A stretch of 64,000 bases of DNA. Source: Puffinus mauretanicus (taxonomy: Eukaryota; Chordata; Aves; Procellariiformes; Procellariidae). Made by a program: the position numbers and the translations under genes. The stretch lies in NCBI GenBank assembly GCA_023333565.1, contig JAJKFH010003680.1, positions 806,001-870,000 of the forward strand, read 5' to 3'. Under the pieces are notes generated by a model, which was not told the DNA's origin, made no database searches, and saw only the letters and a program-made list of their open reading frames with translations. Of this stretch, positions 31,412 to 43,200 are shown piece by piece. Positions within the stretch are counted from its first letter, which is position 1, and each line of letters opens with the position of its first letter.

Positions 31412-34030
31412 AAAGTAACTCAGGACACCCAGGTCCTTTTTTGTAAAGGTGCTTTCTAGCCAATCAACCCCCAGCCAGTCAACCCCCAGCCAGTAACAGG
31501 GGGGATTTAATACAGGATTATTCCATTTCCCTGTATTAAACATCATTTAAGGTTCCTGTCATCCCATTTCTCCAGCTTGTATAAGCTCCCTTTGTGTGGC
31601 AGCCTTGGCCTCCAGTGTACTACCTCCCCCCTCCTTAAATTTGGTATCATCCTCAAGCTTGCTGAGAGTTCATGCTGTCTCATCATCCAGATCATTAATA
31701 ATGGTATTAAACAGTGTTGATCCCTGAGGGACACCACTAGTAACCGGCCATAAGTAGATTTTGTACCACGGATCCTTTGAGTCAACAGCACAGATAATTT
31801 TCCACACAAGTTACAGTCCATTTATCCAGTCCATATCTCACTAATTTGGCTACAAGGATACTATGGAAGACTATGTCAAAGATCCATACAACATCCACTA
31901 TTCTCCCCTTATCCACAAAGCCAATCATCTCATCACAGAAGGCAGTCAGTTTGGTCAGGCATGATGTGCCCATGATAAATCCATGCTGGATGCTGCCAAT
32001 CAACTTTTTGTCCCTCCTCTGCTTGGAGATGTTTTCAAGGAGGATTTGCTTCATAACCTTCCAAGGGACTGAGATTATGCTGAGTGGCCTGTAGTTAGCT
32101 GCATCCTCACTCTTGAAGATAGGTGTGGTGTTGCATTTTTACAGCCATCAGTAATCTGCCTCAATCACCATGATCTCTCAAAGGTGATAGAAAGTGTCTT
32201 TGCAATGACATTGGCCATTGGACACAGTCCGCCTGGTCCCATGGACTCGTGTATATTCAACTCGTGTAAGTGCTTCCTAGTTCTGTCTTTCACAGTTTAC
32301 TTCACAGACCCTGCCAATAGCCTTGGGGACGTGGGAACAGTCCTTACCAGTAAAAAAGTGAGAAAAAAAGGCATTGAGTACCTCAACTTTTTCAATGATG
32401 TCCTTTGTCACTAGGAACACTGCACTATTGAGTAGCAGGTCCACATTTGCCTTAGCCTTCCTTTTGCTGCCAATGTACTTGTAGCAACTCTTCCTCTTGC
32501 TATTGCATCACTTGCTAGTTTCAATTCTAGCTGCTCTTCGGTTTTCCTAACTATTTTGTATATTTTAGCAATGTCTCTATATTCCTCCCAGGTAGCTTCT
32601 TCCTACTTCTACCTTCTGTGCACTTTCTTTTTGGTTTGAGCTCTGTCAGAGGTTCCCCATTCATCCATGCTGGCCTTCTGTCACGTTTGTTTGACTTCCT
32701 GCACGCTGGAGCAGACTCTTCTTTTGCCCTGATGCCAGAGCCCATTAGTCTCTGACTAGGTTCTTCTAGATACTCCACATGAGGAGGGCTCAATGCTTAA
32801 TATCAGACTTACTTATTTGTAGGTATTTGACATTACATAGGATTTTGATTTAGCAGAGTGCTACAGCAATGTACTGAAATGACAACACAAGCACAATACA
32901 GCAATTGCAATATGCAGTTGAATCACAATTAAAACATGATTCCCATTACCAGTCTCCGTATGCTGCACCATCATGATACTGGACTTCCCCAGTACTGGGA
33001 AGGAGTATGTGTCTTAAAGCCAGCTCAAGCCCTTTGTTCTCTTCAACGTATGTTTTGTTAGCTGTTCAGTTTTTACACTTTACATTGGGCTGAGTCACAT
33101 ATGCAATTCCCTGCTCTCCATGCTGGTGTGGCTAGCTCAGGAAAACATTATTCTCTACTAATTATCTCAGGGAAATTATCTCAGGTTGTATTTACACAAC
33201 CACAACCCAATGATCCACTGGTACAGCTGTATATCTAAAACAAAGGTCACCCTCCAGTCCCCTTTGTGTTGAGAGAAATTCAGATATCTTGATGATAATT
33301 GGTGTTTATTCCTCACATCCTTCCCTGAGCTCATCACTCTTGCCCATCTCCTCTAAGTCTTCTTCCACTGCAGGGTTTTGTTGATCAGTCACATCTGAAG
33401 AGGCTGTCCCTGAAGGTCAATGAGCTCTCCTCAGCCCCTTTGCCCTCCAGGGCAGTCTCTCATGGGACTGTGCCAGGCAGGTCTCTGAACAAGCTGAAGT
33501 CTGCTCTCCTAAACCCCAGAGTCATGATTCCACTATTTGTCTTGCTCATTTCTCGTAGGATTTTAACTGTGTCACCTCGTGGTAGCTTCAGCTAAGGCTG
33601 TCTTTGACTCCCGCATCCTCAGACAGTTCTTCCTTATTCGTGTGTAATACGTACACCAGAAACTGATGTCCTAGTCTGCATGTCAATCACCTGTGTGAAG
33701 AAACTGTCAACAACATGCAGTAGAAATCTCTTGGATTGCTAATGTCTAACCATATTGCCCTTACAACAGATATCAGACTGCTTAAAGTCATCCGTGAGTG
33801 CCTGGGCTTGTGATCGGGCAGCTTCTTCCAGCTACCTAGGGAAGTCTTCACCTTCTTGATCAGGTGATCTGCATCAGATGCCTGACATGATGTCACCCAT
33901 ATTGGTCTGTCTTCTGATCTTTAGCCGTAAACTCTCAAGGTGCTTGTCACTCATTCACTAGCCGAGTTCCATGCATTTAAGCTATTCCTTTACATGAAGT
34001 GCAACCCGTCCTCCTCACCATCCCAAATCC
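31412..34030 (-). mobile_element. Old long CR1 LINE, antisense, interrupted
   Basis: Read on the minus strand from the right, the order of CR1 ORF2 segments is kept. First is an endonuclease remnant near 33735-33790 (DDFKQSDICCKGNMVRH, compare GDFNHPDICW), then a segment at about 33390-33560. Next is RRPAWMNGEPL at about 32650-32680. Then comes the reverse transcriptase fingers/palm region at 31782-32054 (QILLENISKQRRDKKLIGS, QHGFIMGTSCLTKL, VDVVWIFDIVFHSILVAKL). Last are palm remnants down to 31412 (DTKF..., QGSTLF). Many stops and frameshifts show age. The extreme C-terminus, 3' UTR and tail are missing at the left end. A tandem duplication of AGCCAGTCAACCCC-like sequence lies at about 31461-31496. 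Confidence 0.88.
32790..33385. other. About 600 bp separating two parts of the old CR1
   Basis: In CR1 ORF2 the segments on either side (the RRPAWMN region to the left, the region just after the endonuclease to the right) should be close together. Here they are about 600 bp apart with sequence I cannot match to CR1 or any other family. It may be a later insertion of an unknown repeat or host DNA brought in by rearrangement. No flanking duplication was found by eye. Confidence 0.45.
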
Positions 34031-37000
34031 ATGCCTGGAAAATGGGAGACAGCCAATAAGCAAAGAACAGGACTCTGCCAAGGGGCTGCTCCAAGAATCC
34101 AGTCATGCCATCTGGTTCCAGCACCTAAAAATATACTCTGGTTTTGTTTAGTTTACTGATACAGATACAGCCTCAATGTTTTGGATGAACATGTGTTTTG
34201 TTCTCACAGAGTACTTACTGATTGTGGTACCTATTTATAAGTTATTCCACCTTAACTGTTCACATGGTTTGACCCCCAGCCAGACCCTCAGGTTTATTTA
34301 AGGCCACCATCAGCCTTTAAATATTTAATGATGAGTTTAAAAATGTCATTCCTTAACGTATAGGCCAGTAGTTCATATGAAGTTATACACTGTTATACTT
34401 AGGAATCACTTGATATTCTATGTCATGTGCACAGAGGCAAAATTGAGAGGAATCCTAAGCTGGGACAACTTAGAAGAGAAATGGAAATTGGGTGAGATGT
34501 TTTTCTTCCAACTAAAAACCAGATTCCCTTTCCTAATGACTAGAAAACTCAATACATTAAGGAAATAAAAATACCAAAGCCAGTGATCGAAGAAGTCCCC
34601 ATGCTTTTCCTTTACTATCTGGCAACTCCAACTGCATGCTGTATAAAACTCTTCGTAGAGTTGCTATGTCACTTAAAAACCCAGCTCCTGGAAACAAGAA
34701 GAACATGCACATTCCCAGGTTGTCATTTTAAAATTAAGTTTCTAAGTCGCACAGTTGCAGGAAGACAACTGAAAATATTACTCAGTGATTACAGAAATCC
34801 TCTGGAATGTCCCCTCTCATCTGATAGCTTAGGTACCTGGCACAACCTTCTTCCATTTGGTGTTGGCAGTTCACAGTAAACTAATTAGTCAATGCCTACA
34901 GCATCAAGAGGAAAGGCACTGAGGTTTTGATGACAACCCTGCATGAATTCATGGACCAGCTAGTTTGGCATTCGAAGATTTTTAGCAGATCTCCTATGCC
35001 ATACAGCCAAGAAGATATCCACAGCACTAAACTTCTTAAGATTCACCTCTATGCCATCACAGCATGTGAATTTTGTGTCTCTACGCCATCACAGCACATG
35101 AGTTTTGGGTTGGTTTGCAACATACCATGACACCTCTTCCAACTAATAATTTGAAGTCTTTCTGGCATCAAAATACTAGCGTTACAGACACTTGTAGATG
35201 TCTTACACTATTGGGGCGTAACACAGACGTCCAGACTAACACACTGGCATCTTATAAACACCGCAAAGACATCAGGGATTTATTACTTTTGTACAAACCC
35301 TGAGCATATTAAGCCTGAGGTAAGGCTAAATGCTCAAGTATTCTTTTAATTTAAAAATAAAACGTAGGAAATCCAAGTTATCTTTACTAAAAATAAATAT
35401 GCAGGTAATATCACCTACAAAACCTCAATTTGTTCATATCCATTTTGTTAGATCTCTGCTCAGTCTTTTTTAGTAGGTTTGTTATACTTTTAATTTATAA
35501 GATCACATGCCATTCACAATGGTATAAGAACAAAAGAACAGGCAACATCTAAGAAAGTAGAAAAAAAGACCCCAAAAGTGACATCAAATTCTGGCGTAGG
35601 TCAAAATCTACTATATGTCAGTCATCACCTGAAAAGTTTATCAGTTATATGAGGAAAGTCACTCCAACTGTTCAATTTCTGGCTTTACATTAAAAACAAA
35701 ACAAAACAAAGCAAAACTCTTTAAATGGACTTATTCATTAAAAATTAAAGATAAGGAATTGTGAAAAACTACTTCCGTTATTTCTTTCTTGATTGAGATA
35801 GATCAGCAATATTCATTTCATATGCTACTACTCTATAAATGTGATTGTGGTATATCCTACGCACACGCTAATACTGGTATAGTATAAGTTAATTCTTGCA
35901 ATTTTAATAATCTTGCTAGGTATAAGATTTCTATAAGTTTGATATTGAGCATCTTAAAATCCCCCAAGGCTGGAAAGGAAAGTCATATTCTATAGACAGA
36001 ATGGCTTAATAAAAAGACCTTGAAAATGCTGACACTTTAATGGAGTACATAAGTACTTTAGGTCAGTTAACAAAGGCCTCTTCAGTTTCTCGAGGCATTA
36101 TAGTTGGAAAAGTAGTAATTTATACACCTGAGTTGAGAGGTGAGGAGAAACTAAATACTATTTCAAAGACCTTTCAAAAATCTCCTCGAGAGATTTTTAA
36201 AACCTTGTTTCTTTAACAGTCGTTATGAACTTTCTGACTATTACAGATACTCGTTTTTCCTACGGTTTCAAAAGTGTTTTAAGCCTGCGATGGATAATGG
36301 TTTTAAACTGAAGTTAAGATGAAAATGATGAAGCAGATTTGGAATTGCAGTCAGTTATTTATGATAGTATTTGTCTGATGAGTTCTTTCTAGAACTTCAA
36401 AAGGTTTTGTTCTGACCATCACTGAGAAGTGAGTACATCTGCCTGAACAATATTTCAGTCTCACATTCAGTTATTACAGTTGTCCGGAAATTCTACAGAG
36501 GTAAAAACTCCAGTGAGAAATTTCTGCTATGCCCTGCCTTCCTGCCTTTCTTCATCGGAGGAATACTATAAGGATATTTTTTACAGTATTTCAGCACTTT
36601 TGCTCCAAGTTCTGATTAAAATGAAAAAAAATCAAAAGTATATCATAAGAAAATCACTGGAAAGATAAGTACTGGGTTTTTTTTAGTGAACTGCAAAAGC
36701 TGGTCGATTTGTTTGAGTAAAGGACAAAGATTTCAGATCAGTTAATTATTTGAACTGATACCTATGAAACGGAATTTAGAAAAACAAATTCACAGAAACT
36801 GTATGAATTTTGTGATAGGTATGTATATGACACTTTTATGTCTTTCTATGCTTGAGTCCTGAATAGTAGAATAATTACACATTTTCTTTCTGTTTTTTTT
36901 TTTTAGTCTTCATCTACTTTCTATACTAGCTCTCTATGTTCTTTCTGCTTCCTAATTCCAAGCTTCTTGTCACTGTGAATATCTTATCCTGAAATTCAGT

Positions 37001-37439
37001 CATAGTTCTTGGGTTTTCTATTCCTCTGTGGGTTTTACCTTATATCATCGATTTTTTGGATCTGTCTTTTCAAACAAGAACATGACTACCCATTTTCCTC
37101 CTCTGTCAACATCTGCATCACAAGAAGATTCTCTAGTCCTTAAATCTTCTTCTTCTTGTTCCTGGTCTCCTTCTCTCAGTTCTTTAACTCTCCCTCCCTT
37201 ATTGTATGTAATTATCCAGCTGAATGTCACTTGAGACTTGTAGCTCCTATGCAGAGGCCACCCTGACCTTCCAAGCAAGAGACTCTCTCTATATGTTATC
37301 CTTATGGTTTCACAGGTGGAGCTCAGCCTCTCAACTCCTTTCTGTTTCTTGCCAAAGAATGAAGAAGCTGGAAGGAACATTTTCCCTTGCCAGACCTGAG
37401 GAAGGGAATTCTGGCCACAGCCATTCCATGAAGGAATGC
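34031..37439. other. Intronic sequence without identifiable element
   Basis: Contains a 32-bp imperfect tandem duplication at 35047-35110 and a 9-bp inverted repeat at 36176-36198. No gene or transposon recognised. Confidence 0.6.
35047..35110. repeat. Imperfect 32-bp tandem duplication (two copies)
   Basis: CTCTATGCCATCACAGCATG at 35047 is repeated as CTCTACGCCATCACAGCACA at 35079, and the similarity continues through GAATTTTGTGT versus GAGTTTTGGGT. Confidence 0.8.
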
Positions 37440-37640
37440 AAAGATAGATCAGGTAGGTGGAGGAAGGAAATAGTCATGGGTGGAAGACAATAGGATGAAG
37501 GGAAAAAAGCGGGCAGGGAGAGGAAAAAAGGAAAATGAGAAGAAAGGAAACAGAGGGGAAAGGAAAGAAGGAAAAAGGGAAAAAAGGGGCGAGGGGTAGA
37601 AGAAAAGGAAAGGGTTATAGGAGATAGAGACACCTAGGAG
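37440..37640. repeat. Purine-rich (GA) low-complexity tract
   Basis: About 200 bp in which the plus strand is almost entirely A and G, built from GGAA, GAAA and GGGA motifs, with the densest part at about 37497-37613. Such polypurine tracts can adopt triplex structures and often mutate in length. It encodes nothing recognisable. Confidence 0.85.
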
Positions 37641-38365
37641 TTTTCTGAAGAAAGTTGTGAAAGGTAGGAGATGATTCAGTGAGGACCAACTAGGTGGCAG
37701 AGAGGTGGGGAAGCAGATCTCATGTGTCTGACCTGTGACAAGAACCAGAATTAGTATCTAATTTGAGCAGAATTTAAGGAGCTGCTGGAGTCAGTGTCAG
37801 AGTCCTTGCGTACTGTTGTGGTGCAAATACTGACAGCTAACGGGTGGAAGAATGAGCTCTCTCAATAGTATGCCAGGGACCTGAAAATCAATTCCTGGAA
37901 TCTGCACAGAGTTGGGAGAGTGCTAGGGAAATAAAAGGATAAATTCTCTGTCCTGCTTGACTTTTGAACATATTGCCTGATTTTATTGTCTTTGGAAGAA
38001 TCCCCAGGTCTTGATCCACAAAAATTTACCTTGTTTGCAAATAATATACCAGTGATTGCTGGTGGTAACAACCATTGTACAATGAAAATATACAGAAAAA
38101 ACATCACCATTTCTAATACGACATACACTCAGTCATTCAGAAAAATAAACTGCGAAGAGCAAGCTGCAACAATTTTCAATTCTCCCCTCCTCCCCCCTTT
38201 TTAGGAATTCCTTAAGAAAGCCAACACTGAAAACTGATTCTCTTAAAAAGTTGTCAGGGGAAGATGGTTTCCACAAACACAGATTTTTATCTCTGAATAT
38301 GAACAAATTGCTCTATAAGGAAGATTGAATACTTTAACACAAGTCTTGTTTTGAATGTGAAAAAG
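37641..38365. other. Intronic sequence without identifiable element
   Basis: No gene, RNA or transposon is recognised between the purine tract and the nested CR1 block. Confidence 0.6.
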
Positions 38366-38402
38366 ATTTTATGATAGAGTCAGTCAGGTTGGAAGGTACT
38401 TC
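38366..38402 (-). mobile_element. Old CR1 3' tail, left half (split by nested CR1)
   Basis: ATGATAGAGTCAGTCAGGTT followed by GGAAGGTACTTC is the antisense start of a CR1 3' UTR. Its continuation is found on the far side of the next CR1, at about 39996-40215. Confidence 0.7.
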
Positions 38403-39995
38403 ATAGAACCATAGAATAGAATCATAGAATAGTTTGGGTTGGAACGGACCTTTAAAGGTCATCTAGTCTGACCCCCTGCTGTGGGCAGGGACATCTTCAA
38501 CTAGATCAGATTGCTCAGAGCCCCCTCCAACCTGACCTTGAATGTTTCCAGGGATGGGGCAGCTACCACCTCTCTGGGCAACCTGTGCCAGTGTTTCACC
38601 ACCCTCACTGTAAAACATTTCTTCCTTACATCTAGTCTAAATCTACCCTCTTTTACTTTAAAACCATTCCCCCTTGTCCTGTCGCAACAGGCCCTGCAAA
38701 CTATAAAAATTTTGCCACCATCTTTCTTATAAGCCTCCTTTAAGTACTGAAAGGCCGCAATAAGCCTCCCTGAAGCCTCCTCTTCTCCAGGCTGAACAAT
38801 CCCAACTCTCTCAGCCTTTCTTCATAGGAGAGGCATTCCATCCCTCTGATCATTTTTGTTGCCCTCCTCTGGACCTGCTCCAGCAGGTCCATGCCTTTCT
38901 GGTGCTGAGGGTTCCAGAGCTGGACGCAGGACTCCAGGTGGGGTCTCACCTCAGCAGAGTAGAGGGGCAGAATCACCTCCCTCGACCTGCTGGCCACGCT
39001 GCTTTTAATGCAGCCCAGGATATGGTTGGCCTTCTGGGCTGCGAGCGCACATTGCCGGCTCATGCCAAGCTTTTCGTCTACCAGTACCCCCAAGTCCTTC
39101 TCGGCAGGGCTGCTCTCAATCCCTTCATCCCCCAGCCTGTATTGATACTGGGGGTTGCCGTGACCCATGTGCAGGACCTTGCACTTGGCCTTGTTGAACC
39201 TCATGAGGTTCACATGGGCCCACTTCTCGAGCTTGTCCAGGTCCCTCTGGATGGCATCCTGTCCCTCAGGCGTGTCGACCACACCACTCAGCTTGGTGTC
39301 ATCTGCAAACTTGCTGAGCGTGCACTCAATCCCACTGTCTATGTCATTGATGAAGATATTAAATAGTACTGGTCCCAATTCAGACCCCTGCAGGACACCA
39401 CTTGTCACCGACCTCCATCTGGACATTTAGCCATTGACCACTTGCCCTCTGGATGCGACCATCCAACCAATTCCTCACCCACCGGACAGTCCACCTATTA
39501 AATCCATATCTCGCCAGTTTAGAGAGAAGGATGTAGTGGGGGACTGTGTCAAAGGTCCAGATAGACAACATCGGTAGCCCTTCCCATGTCCACTGATGTA
39601 GTCACTCCATCATAGAAGGCCACTAGGTTGGTCAGGCAGGACTTGCCTTTGGTGAAGCCATGCTGGCTGTCTCGAATCACCTCCCTGACCTCCATGTGTC
39701 TTAGCGTGGCTTCTAGGAGGATCTGTTCCATGATCTTCCCAGACACAGAGGTGAGACTGACTGGCCTGTAGTTCCCTGGGTCTTCCTTTTTTCCCTTTTT
39801 AAAAATGGGGGTTATGTTTCCCCTTTTCCAGTCGGCGGGAACTTCACTGGACTGCCACAACTTCTCAAATATGATGGATAGTGGCTTAGCAACTTCATCG
39901 GCCAGTTCCATCAGGACCTACAGATGGATCTCATCAGGTCCCATGGACTTGTGCTCCTTAGATGGTCTCAATTTTTTCACTGCAGCAGGTGAAGT
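38403..39995 (-). mobile_element. CR1 LINE, antisense, about 1.6 kb, nested in an older CR1
   Basis: The left end shows the CR1 tail repeats in antisense (CCATAGAATAGAATCATAGA) and GTTTGGGTTGGAACGGACCT. To the right it runs through the 3' UTR and ORF2 back into the reverse transcriptase fingers region. On the minus strand, 39549-39911 reads [20 protein letters not shown] and [18 protein letters not shown], and 38740-39426 reads [20 protein letters not shown] with the catalytic FADD, and [19 protein letters not shown]. It is 5' truncated before the RT domain. A small deletion near 39552 shifts the frame between the two blocks. Confidence 0.95.
38740..39911 (-). pseudogene. CR1 ORF2 reverse transcriptase fragment, frameshifted
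   Basis: Two long frames encode consecutive parts of a CR1 reverse transcriptase. The upstream part (39911 to 39549) covers the fingers, ending at DVVYLDL. The downstream part (39426 to 38740) covers the palm with FADD and much of the C-terminal region, but is lost after [15 protein letters not shown]. At about 39552 the sequence GTCAAAGGTCCAGATAG lacks roughly ten bases that other CR1 copies have between AAGG and TCCAG, and this removes the FSKAFDT segment from the frame. A stop also separates the frames near 39428. The fragment cannot make an active enzyme. Confidence 0.88.
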
Positions 39996-40215
39996 CAATG
40001 GATGTCTCTGGTTCAACCCCCTGCTCACAGTAGAGTTGATACGGAATTCAGACCAGGTGTCTCAGGGCTTTATCCACTTGTGTCTTGAAAACCTCCAAGG
40101 ACAGAGACTTTACAATGTCCCTGGACAGCCTGCTCCAATGCTTGGTGATTTTTCCTTCTATCAACTCAGAACCTCCTCTGCTTCAGGTAATGACCATTGT
40201 CACATTACTCCACCA
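39996..40215 (-). mobile_element. Old CR1 3' region, right half (split by nested CR1)
   Basis: CTCTGGTTCAACCCCCTGCT, CAGGGCTTTATCCACTTGTG, CCTCCAAGGACAGAGACTTT and AGCCTGCTCCAATGCTTGGT follow the antisense order of an older CR1 3' end. Together with 38366-38402 this restores one continuous element if the younger CR1 is skipped. The exact junction is uncertain by about 15 bases. Confidence 0.78.
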
Positions 40216-43200
40216 TGCACTTCAGTATAGTATCTAAACATTAAAGATTACTACCATGCATTGGCCATGAATGTGTTTTGCTTTGGTACATACAGTTATG
40301 TAAGATAGTAGCGGGAAAACACCCTTTGGTGGCTGTAACGATTCACAGCGAACACGATTATAAATAAAAGTGTGATTGTCATTCTGGAATCACAGAAATA
40401 CCTCAGCTTTCCTGCTGAAACTCCCATACAAGTAGGGACTAGTCTCAGCTTGCTTAACTTTTGAAATCTGAGTACCACAGACCAGGATTTTTGGCTGCTA
40501 ATTCTGCTAAGCCTTGACATAAGAAATACTGCTATATTTTGCACATAAATCAATAGAAACCTACAGTATAAATCCTCCAAACAACTTTGAGGTTTGCAAG
40601 TTGCTGGGAACAGCCTTTTATCTTCCTCTCTGCAGTCTTGTGTCGGTTAGACAAGAAAAGCTTTAAAGATTTCAATATGGACTTTGGAGAAAGGTGTTGG
40701 GGACAAAAAGAAAGAAAGGAAATACCATGTTATGAAACACTTGGATATCTCAGTTTCCTTTTAATCATAAAAGACATTTATTCAAGAATTTGCAGTTGCC
40801 TTCTCTGGCTGCCAGAGGCAAGCAATGTTGTCTTATTGAAATGTTGATTTTCAGACAACCGCTGTGAACAAATACACCGTTCAGATCTCAAAGTTCCCTT
40901 CTATTGAAAGTCATCAGTTGCAAACTTCTCCATCTCATTTGGTCTAGTAGCTTCATCTGAAGTCAATCAATAGAGGAAGAAAATACCTGTAAGGTACAAA
41001 CATGCAATTCTTGCTACTTTTTCTTCTTTTTAACTTGAGAAGAGCAACTGACCTTCCAGAATTAAAACGTGGACAACATGGACTGTTTGCTCTAAATGGT
41101 TACCATTTTTTTTTTCCTAAATGAGGTGGTATTTTTGCTCCCTTTCAGATAAATGCATAGGAAGTACTGTAAGTGCGAAATAGCTACTATTTTTCCCTTA
41201 GGTGCTATAATTTGAAATACAACGAGCATATTGACTTCACCTGCTGCAGTGAAAAAATCGGAGAGTCAGAAATGATTCAAAAACTGTAAAATAGCCAGTG
41301 TGTGATCAGGCCACTTACAGGAAAAATGAAGAAGTGTATTGACAACCTCTCTATTGTCCTTTTAAGATGAGATTTGAAACTAAGCATCACATATTCAGGA
41401 TTCGGGTGCCTCAGGATGTTGCAGGGTGGATACTTCTTTCTGTTGCGGACCAAAAATTCCTAAATTCTTTCACAAAGTTAAAATGTGTATTCCTCAAAAA
41501 TAAAAGTTTATCTTTCACAGGAATAACCTCTTTCCAAAGAAAAAAAAAATTCCTTGAAAATTCTTCGTCAGCTCTGACATTCATCCTTCATCAATTCAAA
41601 TGGCATGAGATATGCAGAGTATACCATTGCAACCCATGAAGACTGTAATATTAAGAGATTTTTTTTTAAAGCACAATTATAGGAAATGTGCATTCAAATG
41701 TCAAATCAGTTAACACAGATAAGGGAAGACTTATAAGCATAGCACCATCAGAGTGCCTCAAGAACATAACTAAATATTTAACATATATTCCATAAAGAAA
41801 AGTTAAAGGGCAGTCAGTTTGTCTGTTTCAGAGGATTTACAGTAGGATTTGTTCTTCTTTTTGCTTCATCCTGTTTAATTCTATGCAGCTTCTTGCATAT
41901 TACTTGTTGCCTTAGTAGCTGAGCACCTGCCAGTAATGAAAAGATTGAAAGCTATCACATACCTTTTTTCTCATCCTTTCTCATTCTTCTAGGTGTGTCT
42001 GTATGTGAGTGGGTGTGTGCAGAAGGATGGATCCTGTGAGAGAGACAGAACAACAGATATTCTTTTGGTAGGTTTGCTGTTGTCATACTCATGTTGCCTG
42101 TGTTTTTACTGAGGAAAAAACTGGAGCAGAACATGGTGAGATCAGGATGGATCTTTTCTAAAATGTTCATCTACAAATCAATGACTAACTTCATATCAGC
42201 CTTTCACACATATTATTTTCTTCTGTTCTAGTCAAGCAACAGTTTCAATTAGGAGTTTAGATGACTTTACTATATCCTGGGGCATGGTATGGAATACCTT
42301 GTGCTTAGGGACCCAGACCATGAACTTTGTTCATCTTTCTGTTGCATAAGAGGCCCATGTCAAGCATGGAAAAGCTCTGATGTGGTGTTCTAGTAACCTG
42401 TGCTGCTAAGGATGAAAATAGAAAGATATTAATGAAGGACCTAAATACCGTGAACTGCAATTCATTCCACTTCCTGTTAATTAGATTTGTTTTAATGAGG
42501 CTCTTAGTTTTTCACTGGTGATGGTTTTCCAAAGGGAAAAAACACAGATGTCAAATCAGGCTGCCAGAGTGAAAAAACGGACATTAACTGGGATGTTCTC
42601 CGATGCACTCAGGGCTGACCAAGCAGAGGAGACAGGTGCAGCTAACCTTGCTCACCAATGCTCACCAAAAGACATCAATGCAAGTGGCAGCAAAAGCAAC
42701 AGACAGGATGAAGCAAGAAGTCTGATTAAGTTTACATGGCAACTGGTGGAGCTGGGAGAACTTCTGAGATCCTAGATGCTCTTACCCCCATCAGGACACA
42801 ATAAAAAGTCACACACCAGCCCTCCCCATATTGCCTTGGTTTCCCTGGGAAAGAAACTCAGGTAGAAGGAGCTAGAAAGGACCCTCAGTGTCTTCTGCAC
42901 AAGCTCTCTGATTTGGCCAATTGCCCCAGAACAGCATGTACCTCTTGTTCAATCTACATGCCTCCCTATGTTTTCCTTCTTATGACTGATGGACAGGTTT
43001 TGCAGAAAAGTCAGCTATTCCTGAGCTTTAACAGCCAGAAGTCACATTATGAAAAAAATTAGGGAAAAAATAAATTACTTTATAATATGCATGGCTAACC
43101 CAAACATTAAATCATAACTTAATTTCCATTCCACAGGAATAATCTCTGTATTTAGATACACAAAACTGCAGTGTTCTTAAAGGAGAATCAATTGAAAATC

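Noticed and set aside
31461..31496. Short repeated AGCCAGTCAACCCC units as a CRISPR-like array
   Set aside because: The units are directly tandem with no spacers, lie inside an old CR1, and the host is a vertebrate.
38902..39366. 154-codon plus-strand open frame
   Set aside because: It is antisense to the CR1 reverse transcriptase fragment on the minus strand.
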